A DNA stretch of 39,223 bases, taken from a virus. The stretch spans positions 1 through 39,223 of the IMG/VR virus record IMGVR_UViG_3300032173_000015. The stretch is one strand, 5' to 3'. The notes under the pieces were generated by a model. That model was not told the origin of the DNA and did no database searches. It saw only the letters and a list, made by a program, of their open reading frames with translations. Shown piece by piece: positions 36,968 through 39,223 of this stretch. Each line of letters begins with the position of its first letter. The first letter of the stretch is position 1. Position numbers and translations under genes: made by a program.

Positions 36968-38122
36968 TTATAAACTTGCTAAAAGCGCCCCAGCAAAAGC
37001 TGTTTGTGTGCCACCACCAACACCCATTGTTTTTGCTGCTCCAGCGCCATATGTAGCATTAACAGTATAATAAACAGTGTCTCCTGCATTCAATCTTATA
37101 ATATAAGTATCTTCATTCATATGATGCCCGGCATCATCCGCTACCCATCCCAGATTAGACCTAAGTATAGCCCCACCAGGAACATAGGCAGCACCAGGAC
37201 ATTCAAGATAAGTATCGCCAAAATTCACTGTTCCTAATGCGCTACCGCTAAATAAGGTAACAGAAGCTGTAAACATGTATATACCATTGACTGGAGCTGT
37301 GAATAAATTCGTTCCAGTGTTATAGCATGCACCAATATTAAAAATAACTGTATCAAATAGAATCTTATAATGCGTATCATCTCCCGTAACATTATTAACT
37401 AAACCAGCTAGATATACTGAAAACGAATAATCTCTAGCTCCTAAAGGTACTACGGGAATCGCTGGAACAGTAATAGTCACAGTATTTCCTGCGCCAGTAG
37501 TCACTGCGCTTCCAGCTCCAAGAACATTTAATACATTAGCAGCAGGCACCGCATTGCCTGCATTTGTTGTATATGTAGTTAATGCTGATGCTCCTGCACC
37601 ATCTATGGTTACAGTGCTACCAAAACCAGTTGTTGTGATACCATTAACGCCATGTATATAAATCTGTCCGGCACCAGCTGGCAAGACGTCAACAAAATCA
37701 TCTGAGATTAACTTCTCTACAAAAGTTCCACCACCAGATGAATCAAATTCTAATCGATTCGCTCCAGGGTTTCCAGTAATCGTAAGATTTCCAATATTGG
37801 AAGTCAGTTGTATATTCTGATTAACATCACCATGAACATGGGCACCAATATCACCAGAAAGCGACATTAATCCACCAATAAATGGAACCCATGATGCAAC
37901 GTTACCAGCAACGCTTGTAAGCATGTACACATCACCGTTTCCAGGAAATACCGGTGGAGTTAATAATCTTCCAGAGCTATCTATCCAGATATCACCAACA
38001 CAGAATGACAAGTAATCGTTTACAGTTGGCCTTCTGGGGTGCATTACTAAATTTGGAGGAGTGCTCGGCCTCACGCCCCTGTAGGCGAGAGTATTTGCTC
38101 CTGTAAGACCTCTATCAGACAT
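36968..38122 (-). CDS. Tail fibre with C1q-like C-terminal domain (384 aa)
   Basis: A 384-residue fibre-type protein. The N-terminus (MSDRGLTGANTLAYRGVRPS, then LSFCVGDIWIDSSGRLLTPP) resembles the start of the 4409-6757 fibre and may attach to the virion. A Gly/Thr-rich shaft follows (about 95-230, including GNAVPAANVLNVLGAGSAVT). The last 150 residues (ARDYSFSVYLAGLVNNVTGD, NLFTAPVNGIYMFTASVTLF, ... LNAGDTVYYTVNA) have the C1q/TNF-like jelly-roll pattern, in which F-x-A-P-V-x-G-x-Y-x-F is the key motif. Such trimeric tips bind receptors. CAAGGAGAATAAT precedes the ATG. Confidence 0.82.
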   Translation of the reverse strand: MSDRGLTGANTLAYRGVRPSTPPNLVMHPRRPTVNDYLSFCVGDIWIDSSGRLLTPPVFPGNGDVYMLTSVAGNVASWVPFIGGLMSLSGDIGAHVHGDVNQNIQLTSNIGNLTITGNPGANRLEFDSSGGGTFVEKLISDDFVDVLPAGAGQIYIHGVNGITTTGFGSTVTIDGAGASALTTYTTNAGNAVPAANVLNVLGAGSAVTTGAGNTVTITVPAIPVVPLGARDYSFSVYLAGLVNNVTGDDTHYKILFDTVIFNIGACYNTGTNLFTAPVNGIYMFTASVTLFSGSALGTVNFGDTYLECPGAAYVPGGAILRSNLGWVADDAGHHMNEDTYIIRLNAGDTVYYTVNATYGAGAAKTMGVGGGTQTAFAGALLASL

Positions 38123-38123
38123 A

Positions 38124-38456
38124 TTATTCTCCTTGAAGCGCAGCTATTCTTGCTTCTTCTGCTGCTTTAGCTTCTAAATCTCTTGTCTTGCGACATTTAT
38201 AACACGGCTGAGCGAATACTAATTGTGCGTATGCATCTGGGTCTGTTGGAACTGAAGCTACGCCTAAAGATGGTAGTTTTGGATCCCATTCTTGCTTGAG
38301 ACGCCTAAAGCATTGCTCGTATTTGTGAGTTAAAATATATTCCAAGCGACGCTTCATATCGGCATCAAATTCATCTGAATGTATATCGTTTTTAATTACA
38401 GATTTTTGTGTTTCTGTAAGTGTAAATAATTCTTGATCGTTTACTGAAATTTTCAT
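38124..38456 (-). CDS. Fibre-cluster protein of unknown function (110 aa)
   Basis: A 110-residue protein from ATG at 38456 (AAAGGGAAAAT upstream): MKISVNDQELFTLTETQKSV, then IKNDIHSDEFDADMKRRLEY and CFRRLKQEWDPKLPSLGVAS. I recognise this plan (an N-D-I-x2-D-x-F-x-A-D-M-K-R-R-L motif and a K-Y-E-Q-C-F-x-R-L-K-x-E-W region) from many phages, always near fibres, but no function is established. It lies between the two C1q-tipped fibres and may be a fibre assembly helper. Confidence 0.75.
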   Translation of the reverse strand: MKISVNDQELFTLTETQKSVIKNDIHSDEFDADMKRRLEYILTHKYEQCFRRLKQEWDPKLPSLGVASVPTDPDAYAQLVFAQPCYKCRKTRDLEAKAAEEARIAALQGE

Positions 38457-38467
38457 ATTTTCCCTTT

Positions 38468-39223
38468 CTAACAAACTAAATTACCATATACGTATGTAAC
38501 ACATGACGCATCTCCATCTACTTCAACTGTATCAGCCGCCTCACCAGCAGCATAAACTCGATATGTGCATGTATCAGCCGCATCCATGTCAGCAAGAGTA
38601 AATTCAGCTATATTCTGAGCATTAGCGCTAGCTGCTCTAGCATAAAAAACAAAGTATGTTCGATTTGACGTCACAATTCTAGCTTGAAACGTACTAGCAA
38701 TTGTACAGCCAAACATGTTACAAAAAAAACCAAGGTTATATCGACCTGTGACAGGAGCCGTAAAGGTACCATTAGTATTGAAGTCACCACCTTGATCAAA
38801 CACCTCTGTTAATGCTACATTTGTTCCAAGCGTATATATAGTTCCAGCTCCAGTCACATTATTGTCGTCAGAAGCAAGATATGCTAAAAATGCAGACTGC
38901 AACGGATAAGTACATTCTCCAGTATCCAATGCAGACATCACAGTTCCAGTTGCAGAAGCCAATGTAAAGTCAGCTGTTCCTGTTTTTAAGGCCAAAGAGC
39001 TCGCACCATTCGTACTGCCAAGAGTCACAACTTTTGCGGCACCTCCGGTTGCAATATTTACCGTTGCAGCAGAAGCATCGCTAGAAATAGAAAGTGTACC
39101 CGTTCCAGAGTTTATCGTTAATGCGCCACCTGTTGCAGTCACATTAAGTGCTCCAGAGCCGCTCTGAAGCGTTGACGCACTCGTACTATTCGTTGATCCC
39201 AAAGTGAGGCCCTTCACGGCTCC
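38468..39223 (-). CDS. Repeat-rich tail fibre with C1q-like tip, C-terminal part
   Basis: The 3' part of the fibre gene whose start is at 635. The reading frame is open through 39223 and joins 1-635 after removal of the 236-base overlap. Shaft repeats (KGLTLGSTNSTSASTLQSGS and similar) are followed from about residue 245 of the joined protein by a C1q-like tip: PLQSAFLAYLASDDNNVTGA, then FNTNGTFTAPVTGRYNLGFF, ... TYRVYAAGEAADTVEVDGDA. Three Cys lie in this tip (FCNMFGC and near the end). It is the second C1q-tipped fibre of the phage; both are 384 residues long. Confidence 0.8.
   Translation of the reverse strand, partial: GAVKGLTLGSTNSTSASTLQSGSGALNVTATGGALTINSGTGTLSISSDASAATVNIATGGAAKVVTLGSTNGASSLALKTGTADFTLASATGTVMSALDTGECTYPLQSAFLAYLASDDNNVTGAGTIYTLGTNVALTEVFDQGGDFNTNGTFTAPVTGRYNLGFFCNMFGCTIASTFQARIVTSNRTYFVFYARAASANAQNIAEFTLADMDAADTCTYRVYAAGEAADTVEVDGDASCVTYVYGNLVC
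38988..39223. repeat. Terminal repeat, right copy (236 bp)
   Basis: Matches bases 1-236 except for G at 39096 against A at 109. The change swaps Thr for Ile in the fibre shaft (GTGTLSI against GTGILSI). Confidence 0.95.

Overview
The window looks like the essentially complete genome of an uncultured, AT-rich tailed double-stranded DNA phage with short-tailed (podovirus-like) architecture. It combines a P22-type portal, a scaffolding protein, an N4-gp56-family major capsid protein, a gp10-like tail hub and three genes in the position of P22 ejection proteins with a terminase, an Erf annealing protein and a RusA resolvase. No ribosomal, metabolic or other chromosomal gene is present and I recognise no integrase. 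The host cannot be read from the sequence. The first 236 bases are repeated with one mismatch as the last 236 bases, in the middle of a fibre gene. The natural reading is a circular, or circularly permuted headful, genome of 38,987 bp; after joining, the two partial fibre genes form one 384-residue protein.

Layout on that circle. (1) Minus strand, 32889 down to 8024: a small helix-turn-helix regulator, small membrane and zinc-binding proteins, a replication initiator-like protein, RusA, small and large terminase subunits, portal, small basic proteins including a DUF6496 protein, an odd tRNA, scaffold, an M15 endolysin, major capsid protein, neck and tail genes, tail hub, and three ejection-type proteins. 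(2) Minus strand, 6757 down to 1 and then 39223 down to 36443: a late fibre cluster of long, repetitive, Gly/Thr/Ala-rich proteins, two of them ending in C1q-like domains, followed by small membrane proteins. (3) Plus strand, 33042 to 36389: an early operon opposite the regulator, with coiled-coil proteins, a stand-alone CHC2 zinc finger, an HNH-like protein, a decayed CHC2 copy and Erf. (4) Two plus-strand islands inside the minus-strand late region: 6834-8027 (ribbon-helix-helix regulator, two secreted proteins and a multi-span membrane protein, with its own promoter) and 11294-11812 (one structural-type gene with its own terminator).

How it fits together: the divergent promoters at 32924-32997 would set the early programme. 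Erf, RusA, the zinc-finger protein and the Rep-like protein would replicate and recombine the genome. The terminase and portal package it into a scaffolded capsid. The neck, hub and ejection proteins deliver it, the paralogous fibres recognise the host, and the M15 endopeptidase with the membrane and secreted proteins of the 6.9-8.0 kb island are candidates for lysis.

Least expected items: the plus-strand 6.9-8.0 kb cassette; three tandem hairpins with nearly identical loops and changed but still paired stems in the capsid-gene leader; a tRNA whose anticodon arm does not fold canonically; a partial duplication with a pseudogene around the HNH-like gene; shuffled modules in neighbouring fibres; and several small genes (54, 51, 49 and 52 residues).
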